DNA of 64,000 bases from Undibacterium sp. KW1 (GCF_009937955.1 NZ_AP018439.1:2728001-2792000); one strand, 5' to 3'; counted from the stretch's first letter, positions 15,605 to 29,920 are shown. Notes: generated by a model not told the origin, from the letters alone. Program-made: numbers and translations.

Positions 15605-16507
15605 TTATGCAGTGAAATTGCTCAACTGCTCAGCCTCTACCAAAAATACCATGTCGTCACCGGCACTGGTACTCAACCAGGTCAGGTTCAGTTCAGGGAA
15701 GGCAGCTTCGGCAAAGGTACGTTCATTGCCAATTTCCACCATCAGCAAACCATCTTCGGTCAGACGTTGTGCTGCCCCTGCGACTATCTTGCGTACCAGA
15801 TCCATGCCATCATCACCACCGGCCAGTGCGATCTGTGGTTCGTGCAGGTACTCTTTGGGCAATTTTGCCATAGAGCCAGAATTCACATAGGGTGGGTTGG
15901 TAATAATCAGGTCATATTTCTTGTCGGGCACATTTGCATACAGATCAGACTCGATCAGGGTAATACGGTCCTGCAATTCATAGGTTGCGACATTACGTTT
16001 TGCCACTTCCAGCGCATCTTTGGAAATATCGACGGCATCGACATGCGCCTCAGAGAACATATCGGCCAGCATGATGGGCAGACAGCCAGAGCCAGTGCAC
16101 AGTTCCAGGATGTTGGTGATGGCCTCAGGGTTCGACACCCAGGGTGAAAAATGTTCAGGTATCAGTTCAGCGATGAAAGAGCGCGGCACGATAACACGCT
16201 CATCTACGTAGAAAGTATAAGTGCCGAGCCAGGCTTCATTAGTAATGTAGGAAGCAGGCACACGGTCTACTGCACGTCTGTCAATCACGCGCAATACGGC
16301 ATCTATTTCTGACGGCAATAAATGCGCATCCAGGAAGGGGTCTATCTTGTCCAGTGGCAGGTGCAGGGTATGCAGCAGCAAATAAGCAGCTTCATCCAGG
16401 GCATTGGCACTGCCATGACCAAAGAACAGTTTCTCTTTGTTGAAACGGGTGACGGCATAGCGCAATAAATCACGCAGGGTCAGGAAGGTGGTAGCGGGTG
16501 TAGTCAT
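15605..16507 (-). CDS. prmB: Ribosomal protein L3 N5-glutamine methyltransferase
   Basis: A 300-residue SAM-dependent methyltransferase of the HemK/PrmB family. It has the SAM-binding LELCTGSGCLPIMLA (motif I), VDAVDISKDALEVAKRN, and the catalytic TNPPYVNSG (NPPY) that recognises the glutamine side chain. The N-terminal helical domain (LRDLLRYAVTRFNKEKLFFG) and the position beside dapE favour PrmB, which modifies L3, over PrmC, which modifies release factors; prmC normally sits with prfA. It lies 40 bp downstream of dapE and is probably the last gene of the dap transcript, ending at the terminator at 15547-15570. Confidence 0.88.
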   Translation of the reverse strand: MTTPATTFLTLRDLLRYAVTRFNKEKLFFGHGSANALDEAAYLLLHTLHLPLDKIDPFLDAHLLPSEIDAVLRVIDRRAVDRVPASYITNEAWLGTYTFYVDERVIVPRSFIAELIPEHFSPWVSNPEAITNILELCTGSGCLPIMLADMFSEAHVDAVDISKDALEVAKRNVATYELQDRITLIESDLYANVPDKKYDLIITNPPYVNSGSMAKLPKEYLHEPQIALAGGDDGMDLVRKIVAGAAQRLTEDGLLMVEIGNERTFAEAAFPELNLTWLSTSAGDDMVFLVEAEQLSNFTA

Positions 16508-16546
16508 ATTGTTTCCGTATCGGCCAGTGGTGAGCGGAACTAAAGC

Positions 16547-18048
<1,502 letters not shown>

Positions 18049-18054
18049 ACTTTT

Positions 18055-19197
18055 TTATACGTTCAAGGTAAATTCTGTGAAAGAAGCTTCTTCTTTGGTT
18101 TCTGGCTCTGGTTCAGGCTTTGGAGCTACAGCAGTGGATGCTTCATTGTTCAACAGCCATAACAGATTATTGGCAGAATCAGAATTGGCCAAACCTTCTT
18201 CTTGCGTGATCAAACCTTCACGTATCAAATGCATGAGGGCGCGTTCAAAGGTTTGCGAACCAGGTGACAAGCTTTTCTCGATCGCTTCCTTGATCTGGAA
18301 GATGTCACCTTGTTCTATCAATTCAGCAACGTAGCGGGTATTGAGCATGATCTCGACTGCAGGGCAGCGGCCGCCATCTTTTGCACGTATCAGGCGTTGC
18401 GAGATAATCGCGCGTATGGAAGAAGACAAATCCAGCAGCAAGGCATTACGCGTTTCCATGGGGAAGAAACTGATGATACGGTTTAAGGCTTGGTAACTAT
18501 TATTCGCATGCAGGGTCGCCAAGACCAGATGGCCGGATTGCGCATAGGCAATCGCTGCCATCATGGTTTCCAGATCGCGAATTTCGCCAATCAGGATGCA
18601 GTCTGGTGCCTGGCGCAGCGAATTCTTCAGTGCTGTTTTCAGACTTTCAGAATCACTCCCAATTTCACGCTGGTTGACGATGGATTTTTTACTGCGGAAC
18701 AAGAATTCAATCGGGTCTTCCAGCGTCAGGATATGACCAGTCTTGACTTCATTCCTGTGATCCAGCATGGATGCTATCGTGGTCGACTTGCCTGAGCCGG
18801 TCGAGCCGACCAGCAAGATCAAACCACGTTTTTCCATAATCAGCTCAGACAATACCGGAGGCAAATGCAGGGTATCGAGTTTTGGGATGTCACCAGGCAC
18901 GTAACGGAAGACAGCTGAGATGGAACCACGTTGGCGGAATGCCGACAGGCGGAAACGGCCTATGCCGGCAGCACCAATACCAACATTCAGTTCATTTTCT
19001 ACTTCCAGCTGTTCCATGTGCTCAGGATCTACCACTTCACTGAGCAGCGACAGGATGTTTGCCTGATCCATCTTCTGCTGATTGATAGGGAGCAGATTGC
19101 CATTGATTTTCAAATGTATGGGCGAATTCATCGCGAAAAACATGTCAGATGCATGTTTTTCCTTCATCAGTTGAAATAACCTCTCCATCGCTGCCAT
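18055..19197 (-). CDS. pilU: Twitching motility retraction ATPase PilU
   Basis: A 380-residue secretion-type ATPase of the PilT/PilU family powering type IV pilus retraction at the inner membrane. Features are the N-terminal MERLFQLMKEKHASDMFFA, VGSTGSGKSTTIASMLDHRN (Walker A), LTLEDPIEFLF (Asp box), CILIGEIRDLETMMAA (Walker B) and GHLVLATLHANNSYQALNRI (His box). The length, and the acidic Pro/Glu C-terminal tail (KPEPEPETKEE), point to PilU rather than the shorter PilT; no pilT is adjacent here. Embedded among lysine-biosynthesis genes between dapD and the YffB-like gene. Start at 19197, with Met4 a close alternative. Confidence 0.85.
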   Translation of the reverse strand: MAAMERLFQLMKEKHASDMFFAMNSPIHLKINGNLLPINQQKMDQANILSLLSEVVDPEHMEQLEVENELNVGIGAAGIGRFRLSAFRQRGSISAVFRYVPGDIPKLDTLHLPPVLSELIMEKRGLILLVGSTGSGKSTTIASMLDHRNEVKTGHILTLEDPIEFLFRSKKSIVNQREIGSDSESLKTALKNSLRQAPDCILIGEIRDLETMMAAIAYAQSGHLVLATLHANNSYQALNRIISFFPMETRNALLLDLSSSIRAIISQRLIRAKDGGRCPAVEIMLNTRYVAELIEQGDIFQIKEAIEKSLSPGSQTFERALMHLIREGLITQEEGLANSDSANNLLWLLNNEASTAVAPKPEPEPETKEEASFTEFTLNV

Positions 19198-19263
19198 GAT
19201 GTGTCCCTAAACTGAGCTAATTATTAAAATAAAATGCAAAAAAAGGCGTCAATAAAAACTTAA

Positions 19264-20091
19264 TCAAGCGCCACGCAACAATTCATTGATGCTGGTTTTG
19301 GAGCGTGTCTGTGCATCGACACGCTTCACAATCACCGCACAATACAGGCTATATTTGCCGTCAGCAGATGGCAGGTTGCCGGAAACAACCACTGAACCAG
19401 CAGGTACGCGACCGTAGCTGACTTCACCTGTGGCGCGGTCATAAATCTTGGTCGATTGGCCGATATATACACCCATGGAAATCACGGAATTTTCTTCAAC
19501 GATCACGCCTTCAACGATTTCTGAACGAGCACCGATGAAGCAATTATCTTCAATGATGGTCGGGTTGGCTTGCATAGGTTCGAGTACGCCACCAATACCA
19601 ACGCCGCCAGACAAATGCACGTTTTTACCGATTTGTGCGCAGGAACCGACAGTCGCCCAGGTATCAACCATCGCGCCTTCATCAACATAAGCGCCGATGT
19701 TGACATAAGAAGGCATCAACACCACGTTTTTTGCGATAAAGCTGCCACGGCGCGCCACTGCTGGTGGCACTACGCGGAAACCTCCTTTGACAAAGTCTTC
19801 GGCCGTGTAATTGGCGAACTTGGTCGGCACTTTGTCAAAGAATTGCATATGTTCACCAGAAGGCATGGTGATGTTGTCTTCCAGGCGGAAAGACAGTAAT
19901 ACAGCTTTTTTGATCCATTGGTTGACTTGCCAGCTACCCTCAATTTTTTGCGCTACGCGCAGAGTGCCTGCATCAAGTTCGCTCAAGACATGGGCAACCG
20001 CCTCGCGGATTTCTGCCGGCGCAGATTTAGGCGAGAAATTTGTGCGGTCTTCCCAGGCTTGATCAATGATTTGCTGTAATTGTTGAGTCAT
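19264..20091 (-). CDS. dapD: Tetrahydrodipicolinate N-succinyltransferase
   Basis: A 275-residue left-handed beta-helix acyltransferase that transfers succinyl from succinyl-CoA to tetrahydrodipicolinate, committing it to the succinylase branch of lysine and meso-DAP synthesis. ATG 20091 ([16 protein letters not shown]) gives almost exactly the E. coli DapD length (274); a TTG five codons upstream is less likely. The DapD-typical [20 protein letters not shown] and the hexapeptide-repeat core with [28 protein letters not shown] and [20 protein letters not shown] are present. Upstream of pilU, downstream of dapC. Confidence 0.95.
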   Translation of the reverse strand: MTQQLQQIIDQAWEDRTNFSPKSAPAEIREAVAHVLSELDAGTLRVAQKIEGSWQVNQWIKKAVLLSFRLEDNITMPSGEHMQFFDKVPTKFANYTAEDFVKGGFRVVPPAVARRGSFIAKNVVLMPSYVNIGAYVDEGAMVDTWATVGSCAQIGKNVHLSGGVGIGGVLEPMQANPTIIEDNCFIGARSEIVEGVIVEENSVISMGVYIGQSTKIYDRATGEVSYGRVPAGSVVVSGNLPSADGKYSLYCAVIVKRVDAQTRSKTSINELLRGA

Positions 20092-20173
20092 GTTGAGTGT
20101 CTTCAAATGAAAATGTAAAAATAAAAACCGAAATAATCTTGTGTCTGCGTTTGGTTGCTTTTTGGCTGCAGTA

Positions 20174-21406
20174 TCAGACTGCTGCTGGAGTAAAATTCTT
20201 GCAAAAGCTGACTATCCTTTGTGCTGCTTCCAGGCATTCTTCAGGTTCAGCCACCAGGGCCATGCGTATGCGGTTTTGCCCAGGGTTGATGCCATGGGCC
20301 TCGCGCGCCAGATAACTGCCGGGTAGAACCGTTACATTATATTCCTCGTACAAGCGACGGGCGAACTCTGTATCTGATAAACCCATGGCATCAGGAATTC
20401 TTGCCCAAAGGTAAAAGGCAGCATCAGGCAGCTTCACATCCAGCACTTCTTGCAGTATGGGTGTGATCTGGGCAAATTTGCGTATGTATTTGTCACGATT
20501 TTCCTGTACATGCACCTCATCATTCCATGCTACGACTGAGGCGGCCTGTATGTTTGGGCTCATGGCACTACCATGATAAGTCCGGTACAGCAGGAATTTT
20601 TTGATGATTTCGGCATCTCCCGCCACAAAACCTGAACGCATGCCAGGCACATTTGAGCGTTTTGACAGGCTCGACAGGGTAATCAGACGCGGGTATTCAT
20701 TTCTTCCCAGCGCACGTGCCGCCTGCAGGCTGCCCAGTGGCGCTTCTTCCTTGAAGTAAATCTCTGAATAGCATTCATCTGCGGCAATAACAAAGCCATA
20801 ACGGTCCGACAGGGCAAATAACTCTTTCCAGTCGTCCAGATTCAGCACTGCACCTGTAGGGTTGCCAGGCGAGCAGATGTACAGCAGTTGTACACGTTGC
20901 CAGACTGATTCGGGGATGCTCTTGTAGTCAGGTGCAAAATTGCGTTCAGGATCAGCATTGGCAAAGTAGGGTTCAGCCCCGGCCAGGTATGCTGCTCCTT
21001 CATAAATCTGATAAAAAGGATTGGGACACACCACTAATGGCAAGCCATCTTTGCAGACACTGTGGTCTATGATGGTTTGTGCCAGGGCAAACAAGGCTTC
21101 ACGTGAGCCTATCACCGGTAAAATCTGGTTTGCTGCATCTAGCGGTGGTATGCCGTAGCGACGTCCCAGCCAGGCAGAAATGGAGTTACGCAAGGCATCC
21201 GAGCCAGCGGTGGATGGGTAACTGGCCAAGCCTGCCATATTATCTACTATGGCATCCTTGATCAAAGCGGGAGTGGGGTGCTTGGGTTCGCCTATACCCA
21301 GACTGATGGCTGGAAACCCGGAATTTGGCACAACATCGGCAAACAGGCGTTTCAGTTTCTCGAACGGATACGGCTGCAACTTACTAAGGTAGGGATTGAA
21401 TGTCAT
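20174..21406 (-). CDS. dapC: Succinyldiaminopimelate transaminase
   Basis: A 410-residue class I/II PLP-dependent aminotransferase. ATG 21406 ([20 protein letters not shown]) fits DapC N-termini; the frame is open a little further upstream. PLP-binding segments are [45 protein letters not shown] (Asp and Tyr) and the Schiff-base lysine in [20 protein letters not shown]. It converts N-succinyl-2-amino-6-ketopimelate to N-succinyl-LL-DAP with glutamate. Next to dapD and on the same strand as dapE, which assigns the function over other aminotransferases of this fold. Confidence 0.9.
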   Translation of the reverse strand: MTFNPYLSKLQPYPFEKLKRLFADVVPNSGFPAISLGIGEPKHPTPALIKDAIVDNMAGLASYPSTAGSDALRNSISAWLGRRYGIPPLDAANQILPVIGSREALFALAQTIIDHSVCKDGLPLVVCPNPFYQIYEGAAYLAGAEPYFANADPERNFAPDYKSIPESVWQRVQLLYICSPGNPTGAVLNLDDWKELFALSDRYGFVIAADECYSEIYFKEEAPLGSLQAARALGRNEYPRLITLSSLSKRSNVPGMRSGFVAGDAEIIKKFLLYRTYHGSAMSPNIQAASVVAWNDEVHVQENRDKYIRKFAQITPILQEVLDVKLPDAAFYLWARIPDAMGLSDTEFARRLYEEYNVTVLPGSYLAREAHGINPGQNRIRMALVAEPEECLEAAQRIVSFCKNFTPAAV

Positions 21407-21740
21407 TTTTCGAATTGTTGTCGATGCCAAACAGGCTTTTTAGCTAATTTCTCTGGTCTGTTGGCCGTATTCCGGCATTTTATTTGGTCTGCTTGAGCTT
21501 GTTACTTCTTATTTGCAATCCGTATTATAGCGTCCTGAGGATTCTACAGAGAAAGGCTTTCATCTGTACTTGTGCGAAATACTGATTAATATGTAAATTG
21601 TGTCATAAGTTTGAAAACTGAAAATTTTGCTCTTACGATGGTATGATGCAGCGATACAGGAGCGTGGCTGGTAGTGATGGCCTTGGCATTAATACGATAC
21701 GCGGTAGATTTGACTGCAAAAGATAATAAAATTATATAAA
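21407..21740. other. Intergenic region between divergent dapC and smc
   Basis: About 335 bp without a gene, holding the divergent promoters for dapC and smc. It is AT-rich toward smc. Several hexamers resemble -10 or -35 elements, for example TTGACT at 21710 with TATATA 17 bases on, but that pair would start transcription inside smc. I do not assign a promoter, and no terminator or RNA structure stands out. Confidence 0.4.
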
Positions 21741-24700
21741 GTGCGATTAACTTCTATTAAATTATCGGGATTTAAATCTTTTGTAGATCCCACTCATTTT
21801 CAGGTTCCTGGCCAGCTGGTTGGTGTCGTCGGCCCTAATGGCTGCGGCAAATCCAATATTATTGATGCCGTGCGCTGGGTTTTGGGTGAATCCAAAGCCT
21901 CTGAGTTGCGTGGTGAGTCCATGCAGGACGTTATCTTTAACGGTTCTACCCATCGCAAACCCGCTGGACGTTCATCGGTCGAGCTGGTTTTTGACAATAG
22001 TATGGGGAAAGCTGCCGGTCAATGGAGTCAATATGCTGAAATCGCCGTCAAGCGCACATTGACGCGAGATGGCACTTCGACCTATTACATCAACGGGCAG
22101 CCTGTGCGCCGTCGTGATATCCAGGACATCTTCCTCGGTACAGGCCTGGGTCCGCGCGCTTATGCGATTATCGGCCAGGGCATGATTTCGCGCATCATTG
22201 AAGCCCGTCCAGAAGAATTAAGGATTTTCCTTGAGGAAGCTGCCGGTGTTTCCCGCTATAAAGAACGCCGCCGCGAGACAGAAAACCGCATTCACGACAC
22301 CCATGAAAACCTGGTGCGCGTTGAGGATATCTTGCGTGAGCTGAATAACAACCTCGAAAGATTGGGGGCGCAGGCTGTTGTTGCCAATAAATTCCGAGAA
22401 TTGCAGACTGATCAGGAAGAAAAACAAAAACTGCTGTGGTTGCTGCGCAAAAAAGAAGCAGAAAACGAACAGAAAAAGCATTTCGCCGAGATAGAAAAGA
22501 CCCAGACCGACCTCGAAGAGCAAACCGCCAAGCTGCGCCATGTCGAGCTGGAGCTGGAGCAAATGCGCCAGGCGCACTATGCAGTCGGTGACCGCATGCA
22601 TCAGGCGCAAGGTCATTTGTATCAGACCAACGCTGAGATTGGCAGCCTGGAAGCGCAAATCAAATTCGTCATTGAATCACGCAGCCGCTTACAATCACAA
22701 TTGCAGTCGCTGACTGCACAGCGCGATCAATGGCAAAACCAGGGCAAGCAATTTCAGGATGATTTGTCTGAAGGCGAAATCCATGTAGAGGAACTGGCCA
22801 TGCGCGCCGAGCAGGCGCTGGAAGTCAGCCAGCAACAGCAAGACAAACTGCCAGCGATGGAGCAAATATGGCGTGAGTCGCAACTGAAGACGACAGAATC
22901 ACGCGCCAAAATCATGCAGATGCAACAGCAGATAGAGCTGGAATCTGCGCATCAGCGTAATGCCTCGAACATCCTGAATACCCTGGCATCCAGGCGTGAA
23001 CGCCTGATGCAGGAAAAGCAAGGGTTGGTTTTGCCGGATACGACGCACCTGGACAATCTGTCCATGCAGCTGGAAGAGAAAAAGCAGGTGCTGGAAGAAC
23101 TGACCATGCAGTTGGAAGAAGCGCAAGAGCGCCTGCCTTTGCTGGAGGATGAGCGGAAACAGGCGCAGCAGCAAGTGAACCAGGATAGTGCTGAATATGC
23201 GCAGCTGGAAGCACGTCTGCTGGCGCTGAAGCAATTGCAGGAAAAAGTGCAAAGTCAGGGCAAGGTTCAGCCTTGGCTGGAAAAACACGAATTGAGTGGT
23301 CTGCCAAAAATCTGGCAAAAACTTCATATTGAAGCTGGCTGGGAAACTGCGCTGGAATCCATCCTGCGCGAACGTACCGCAGCGCTGGAAATGTCGAATC
23401 TGGACTGGGCCAAGGCCTTTTTTGGTGATGCGCCCCCTGCCAAGCTGGCTGTTTGTGCGCCAACTATAGCAGCAGAAACTACAGTGCCTCTGGCTGGCTT
23501 CAAACCTTTCATTGATTTGCTGCAACTTAATGACGCTGGTTTGCGTGGTTTGATGCAGGATTGGTTGCATCAGGTGTATATCGCCGAAGATATTACTTCT
23601 GCCTTCATGGACAGGATTAAATTGCCAGCCGGTGCCTGTTTTATCACCAAACAAGGCCATGTCATTGCCCGCTCCAGTGTACGGTTTTACGCCTCCGATT
23701 CCGAGCAGGACGGCGTGTTGGGACGTCAGCAAGAGATTGAAAACATCACCAAGCAATGCCGCGCCAAGCACATGCTGGCAGATGAGTCCAAGACCCGCGC
23801 AGTGCGTGCTGAATCTGTCTATACCCAGGCAACCCAGCAATTGCAGGACTTACGCCAGCGTGTGGGCAGCCTGACGCAGACTACCCATAGCCTGCAAATT
23901 GAATTTATGAAACTGTCTGAAGTGCAGGAGCGCTTTAATCAGCGCAGCACACAGATAGGCAGTGACCTAGCGGAGATTGCTGCGCAAGAAGCCGAACAGC
24001 AACAAATTCGTGCTGAGTCTGAACAAAAGTTTGAACAGTTGGACATGGATTTGGCGGAGCTGCAGGAAACCCATGAAGAAGGGCAAACAGCTTATCTTGA
24101 AAAAGAACAGCAACTGAATGAAGCCAGGCAGCGTTTGCGCGATCTGGAACTGGCTGCGCAAGAAGCTGCTTTTGCAGAAAAATCCCATCGCAGCAAGTTG
24201 GAAGAATTACGCCGCAGTATTGCGACTGCTCTCGAACAATCTGCGCAATTATTTGCCAGCATGCAGCAAGGCCAGTTGGAACTGGAATCCATGGATGATC
24301 AGGCAGCACAAGCAGGTCTGCAAGATTTGCTGGACCGCCGCAGCTCTCAGGAAGTTGCCTTGGCAAACGCACGCCATGAACTCGATCAACTGACGCAGCA
24401 ATTACGCCATCACGAAGAATCCAAAATGCAGGTGGAACGCAGCCTGCAACCACAGCGTGACCGTATCGTTGAATTGCAATTGAAAGAACAGGCCGCACGT
24501 CTGAGCCAGGAACAATACGCAGAGCAATTGCGCAATTTTGAAGTCGATGAAGAAGTCTTAGCGCAAAAACTGCATGATGATCTCAAGCCATCCTATCTGC
24601 AGGGTGAGGTTACCCGTCTGACCAATGCGATTGCCGCTTTGGGTGCTGTGAACATGGCTGCCCTTGATGAACTGGCGCAGGCAACCGAGCGCAAGACCTT

Positions 24701-25265
24701 CCTCGATGCCCAGCATGCTGATCTGACTGAGGCAATCACGACTTTGCAGGATGCCATTCACAAGATTGATATTGAAACACGCGACTTGTTGCAAGATACC
24801 TTTGACAAGGTGAACCATCATTTCGCTGAACTTTTCCCGATTTTATTTGGTGGTGGCCAGGCGAAACTGATCATGACAGGCGATGAAATCCTGGATTCTG
24901 GCGTGCAAGTCATGGCGCAACCACCTGGCAAAAAGAATGCCACCATTCATTTGCTGTCTGGCGGTGAAAAAGCCCTGACGGCAACAGCATTGGTATTCTC
25001 GATGTTCCAGTTGAATCCTGCACCTTTCTGTCTGTTGGATGAGGTTGATGCGCCGCTGGATGACTCAAACACCGAGCGTTTCTGTAATATGGTGAAACGC
25101 ATGTCGTCAAACACACAATTTTTATTTATCTCCCATAACAAGATTGCGATGGAAATGGCCCAACAATTGATTGGTGTCACCATGCAAGAACAGGGGGTTT
25201 CACGAATCGTGGCGGTAGATATGGAATCTGCCGTCAATTTTGCTACTGAGGTTCAAGCAGCATGA
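21741..25265 (+). CDS. smc: Chromosome segregation protein SMC
   Basis: A 1174-residue structural-maintenance-of-chromosomes ATPase with a GTG start (MRLTSIKLSGFKSFVDPTHF). Walker A is GPNGCGKSN (about 31-39). A long coiled coil (about 170-500) follows, then a hinge around 510-650 that contains LSGLPKIWQKLHIEAGWETA, then a second coiled coil. The C-terminal ATPase half has the signature LSGGEKALTATALV (about 1072) and Walker B FCLLDEVDAPLDDSN. SMC dimers compact and help segregate sister chromosomes, normally with ScpA and ScpB, which are not in this window. The stop overlaps the next gene's start (ATGA). The ribosome site before the GTG is poor. Confidence 0.95.
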   Translation: MRLTSIKLSGFKSFVDPTHFQVPGQLVGVVGPNGCGKSNIIDAVRWVLGESKASELRGESMQDVIFNGSTHRKPAGRSSVELVFDNSMGKAAGQWSQYAEIAVKRTLTRDGTSTYYINGQPVRRRDIQDIFLGTGLGPRAYAIIGQGMISRIIEARPEELRIFLEEAAGVSRYKERRRETENRIHDTHENLVRVEDILRELNNNLERLGAQAVVANKFRELQTDQEEKQKLLWLLRKKEAENEQKKHFAEIEKTQTDLEEQTAKLRHVELELEQMRQAHYAVGDRMHQAQGHLYQTNAEIGSLEAQIKFVIESRSRLQSQLQSLTAQRDQWQNQGKQFQDDLSEGEIHVEELAMRAEQALEVSQQQQDKLPAMEQIWRESQLKTTESRAKIMQMQQQIELESAHQRNASNILNTLASRRERLMQEKQGLVLPDTTHLDNLSMQLEEKKQVLEELTMQLEEAQERLPLLEDERKQAQQQVNQDSAEYAQLEARLLALKQLQEKVQSQGKVQPWLEKHELSGLPKIWQKLHIEAGWETALESILRERTAALEMSNLDWAKAFFGDAPPAKLAVCAPTIAAETTVPLAGFKPFIDLLQLNDAGLRGLMQDWLHQVYIAEDITSAFMDRIKLPAGACFITKQGHVIARSSVRFYASDSEQDGVLGRQQEIENITKQCRAKHMLADESKTRAVRAESVYTQATQQLQDLRQRVGSLTQTTHSLQIEFMKLSEVQERFNQRSTQIGSDLAEIAAQEAEQQQIRAESEQKFEQLDMDLAELQETHEEGQTAYLEKEQQLNEARQRLRDLELAAQEAAFAEKSHRSKLEELRRSIATALEQSAQLFASMQQGQLELESMDDQAAQAGLQDLLDRRSSQEVALANARHELDQLTQQLRHHEESKMQVERSLQPQRDRIVELQLKEQAARLSQEQYAEQLRNFEVDEEVLAQKLHDDLKPSYLQGEVTRLTNAIAALGAVNMAALDELAQATERKTFLDAQHADLTEAITTLQDAIHKIDIETRDLLQDTFDKVNHHFAELFPILFGGGQAKLIMTGDEILDSGVQVMAQPPGKKNATIHLLSGGEKALTATALVFSMFQLNPAPFCLLDEVDAPLDDSNTERFCNMVKRMSSNTQFLFISHNKIAMEMAQQLIGVTMQEQGVSRIVAVDMESAVNFATEVQAA

Positions 25266-26344
25266 CAGATCTACAAATCAGCTTGTTAGCGATAGGTGGA
25301 ACGCTGGTGGTTGGCGTCCTGATTTTTAATAAATGGCAAGAGTATAAAGCCAAGAAAACCGTTGAAAATGCGTTTGGCGATGGACATGATGATGTCCTCA
25401 TGCATCCTGATACGCCTGTCGATTCCATCGTCAGACACGAACCCAGTCTTGATGGGGATGTTCAGCCTGTTGCAGATGTGCCGCAACACCATGCGCCCAT
25501 GCATGCAAATGCTGACACTGAAATGGAAGCACCGGTAGCGATACAAAATAAAGAACTGCCAGTCGATGAGTTAATCGATTGCGTGATTCCGCTTGAGTTT
25601 GAAACACCAGTGCGCGGCGAAAAAATCCTGGCAGAAATTGCTGACCTTAAATACGTGGGTAAAAAACCTGTGCACTTTATTGGACAGAGTCATAGTGGTG
25701 AGCGTGACGTGATTGCCGTCGGTGGTGCTTACACTTGCCTGTTTGCCGGTGTGCAAATGGTCAGCCGCAATGGACCTTTGAACGAGCTGGAATATTCCGA
25801 GTTCATTATGAAGTTGCGGGCGATTGCTGATAATCTGAGTGCGCACCCTGATATCCCGGACATGAACAAGGTGATGGTCAATGCCCGTGAACTGCATCAA
25901 TTTGTCGCTGAACACGATGCGCAATTGAGCGTGAATATCGCTGCCAATGGGGCACCATGGGCCTTGAATACTTTGCTCGCAGCATTGGAAAAAATGGGCT
26001 TTGATCAGCGTCCTGATGGCCGCCTGATGATGCCAGACGGTGATGGTGGTAGCCTGTTCACATTATCCACGAATGTCAGCGTCAGTGAGACCATGACTTC
26101 ACGTCTGACCTTGCTGCTGGATGTGCCTTGCGTTGCTCCTGCTCGCGACGGTTTCGGCGCCATGGCGGCTTGTGCGCGCTCACTGGCAACTCGCCTGAGC
26201 GGTACGGTCGTAGATGATGGCAATCAACCCATTTCCAAATTGGCGTTGGATGAAATATCTGGTCAGGTTCATGAGTTTTATGCGGCAATGGCAGAGGCGC
26301 AGATTCCTGCGGGCTCTTTGCGTGCCCAGCGATTATTTAGTTAA
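25262..26344 (+). CDS. zipA: Cell division protein ZipA
   Basis: A 360-residue bitopic inner-membrane protein. An N-terminal transmembrane helix (MTDLQISLLAIGGTLVVGVL) is followed by a charged KWQEYKAKK stretch and a variable linker with acidic and His/Pro-rich segments. The C-terminal ZipA domain (about 160-355) includes DVIAVGGAYTCLFAGVQMVS and DEISGQVHEFYAAMAEAQIP. ZipA tethers the FtsZ ring to the membrane by binding the FtsZ C-terminal peptide. The smc-zipA-ligA order is a common proteobacterial arrangement and supports the call. Translationally coupled to smc by the ATGA overlap. Confidence 0.85.
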   Translation: MTDLQISLLAIGGTLVVGVLIFNKWQEYKAKKTVENAFGDGHDDVLMHPDTPVDSIVRHEPSLDGDVQPVADVPQHHAPMHANADTEMEAPVAIQNKELPVDELIDCVIPLEFETPVRGEKILAEIADLKYVGKKPVHFIGQSHSGERDVIAVGGAYTCLFAGVQMVSRNGPLNELEYSEFIMKLRAIADNLSAHPDIPDMNKVMVNARELHQFVAEHDAQLSVNIAANGAPWALNTLLAALEKMGFDQRPDGRLMMPDGDGGSLFTLSTNVSVSETMTSRLTLLLDVPCVAPARDGFGAMAACARSLATRLSGTVVDDGNQPISKLALDEISGQVHEFYAAMAEAQIPAGSLRAQRLFS

Positions 26345-28414
<2,070 letters not shown>

Positions 28415-28415
28415 A

Positions 28416-29294
28416 ATGAGAAAAATTAAAAAAGCCGTATTTCCAGTGGCAGGTTTGGGTAGCCGCTTCCTGCCAGCTACCAAGGCACAACCAAAAGAGA
28501 TGTTGCCTATCGTTGATAAGCCACTCATACAATATGCGGTTGAAGAGGCAGTGGAAGCTGGCATTACTGAAATGGTGTTCATCACTGGTAGAAATAAACG
28601 GGCGATTGAAGATCATTTTGATAAAGCCTATGAGCTCGAAAGCGAACTGGAAGCAGCAGGTAAAGAAGCCTTGCTGGATCTGGTCAGGAATGTGATCCCC
28701 AAGAATATCAACTGCATCTACATACGCCAGACAGCTGCATTGGGTTTGGGTCATGCGGTATTGTGCGCACGTCCTGTCATTGGCGACGATCCTTTTGCTG
28801 TGCTGCTGGCAGATGACTTGATGGATGCCGACGCCGGCCAACCTTCTGTCATGGCGCAAATGGCACGCCAGTATGAGGCAGAGGGTGGAAGCATTATTGC
28901 CGTGCAAAACGTGCCACGTGAATTTACCCGTCAATATGGTATTGTCAGTGGCACCCCTTATACTGAAAGTCTGGAAAGAGTGCAGGGCATAGTCGAGAAA
29001 CCTATGCCTGATGTTGCGCCATCCACCTTGGCAGTAGTTGGACGTTATATTTTGTCTGGTCGTATTTTCTCTTACCTGGAAACTTTGGGAAAAGGTTCGG
29101 GTGGCGAAATTCAATTGACCGATGGTATAGCTGCCATGCTGAAAGATTTTCCTGTCTATGCTTTCCGTCCGAATGCAACACGGTATGACTGCGGCTCCAA
29201 GCTTGGCTACCTGAAAGCCAGTGTTGCTCTCGGTTTGAAACACAAGGAAACCAGTGCAGAATTTACCGAATTCCTGCAATCTTTGAATAAATAA
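28416..29294 (+). CDS. galU: UTP-glucose-1-phosphate uridylyltransferase
   Basis: A 292-residue nucleotidyltransferase making UDP-glucose from UTP and glucose-1-phosphate for polysaccharide and LPS precursors. The N-terminal signature [20 protein letters not shown] followed by [18 protein letters not shown] is the GalU/RfbA-type nucleotide-binding loop. LADDLMDA carries the metal Asp, and GIVEKP and [14 protein letters not shown] are GalU-typical. It begins one base after the ligA stop, so it is in the same transcript. A hairpin follows the gene. Confidence 0.93.
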   Translation: MRKIKKAVFPVAGLGSRFLPATKAQPKEMLPIVDKPLIQYAVEEAVEAGITEMVFITGRNKRAIEDHFDKAYELESELEAAGKEALLDLVRNVIPKNINCIYIRQTAALGLGHAVLCARPVIGDDPFAVLLADDLMDADAGQPSVMAQMARQYEAEGGSIIAVQNVPREFTRQYGIVSGTPYTESLERVQGIVEKPMPDVAPSTLAVVGRYILSGRIFSYLETLGKGSGGEIQLTDGIAAMLKDFPVYAFRPNATRYDCGSKLGYLKASVALGLKHKETSAEFTEFLQSLNK

Positions 29295-29304
29295 TGCAAT
29301 TCTG

Positions 29305-29325
29305 CGGCCAGCTACAAACTGGCCG
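29305..29325 (+). terminator. Hairpin after galU
   Basis: Arms 29305-29311 and 29319-29325 (CGGCCAG and its complement) enclose a 7-base loop, followed by TATTTGTATT. It is moderately terminator-like and sits 10 bp after galU and about 40 bp before def. Confidence 0.55.
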
Positions 29326-29367
29326 TATTTGTATTAAGTCATTTACTCTTACTACATTTGGTGCGCC

Positions 29368-29901
29368 ATGATTCATCCTATCCTGAAAATGGGCGATCCA
29401 CGGCTGTTAAGGGTTGCGGAGCAAGTCACCGCCTTTGATACGGCAGAATTGCATGAACTTATCAAGGACATGTTTGAAACCATGATTGCTGCTAATGGCG
29501 CAGGGTTGGCAGCGCCTCAGATAGGTGTGAATCTGCAATTGGTGATTTTCGGTTTCAAGAATAACCCCCGTTATCCTGATGCACCTGTCGTGCCAGAAAC
29601 TGTACTGATCAACCCTGTACTCACGCCTTTATCTGAAGAAACTGATGACGCATGGGAAGGTTGCCTCTCGGTACCAGGTATGCGCGGCCTTGTGCCACGC
29701 TGGAGCGCCCTTCGCTATGAAGGTTTCGATCAGTTTGGCAGGCGTATCTCTCGCGATGTTGATGGTTTTCATGCCCGTGTCGTACAGCATGAGTGCGATC
29801 ACCTGAATGGCATACTGTATCCCATGCGCATACGAGACCTGACGCAGTTTGGTTTTACTGAAGTCCTGTTTCCTGAGCTTGATCCTAACGACGACGATTG
29901 A
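29368..29901 (+). CDS. def: Peptide deformylase
   Basis: A 177-residue iron-dependent deformylase removing the formyl group from nascent N-termini. All three family motifs are present: [11 protein letters not shown] (motif 1, GxGxAAxQ), [11 protein letters not shown] (motif 2, with the metal Cys) and [12 protein letters not shown] (motif 3, HExxH). Full length. No fmt gene is adjacent, so this may be a second deformylase; it sits alone after galU and before a terminator. Activity is expected since all metal ligands are intact. Confidence 0.93.
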   Translation: MIHPILKMGDPRLLRVAEQVTAFDTAELHELIKDMFETMIAANGAGLAAPQIGVNLQLVIFGFKNNPRYPDAPVVPETVLINPVLTPLSEETDDAWEGCLSVPGMRGLVPRWSALRYEGFDQFGRRISRDVDGFHARVVQHECDHLNGILYPMRIRDLTQFGFTEVLFPELDPNDDD

Positions 29902-29920
29902 GTCAGTAACTTCAAAACAC

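Noticed and set aside
21710..21738. TTGACT and TATATA 17 bases apart as the smc promoter
   Set aside because: The predicted start would lie inside the smc coding region.
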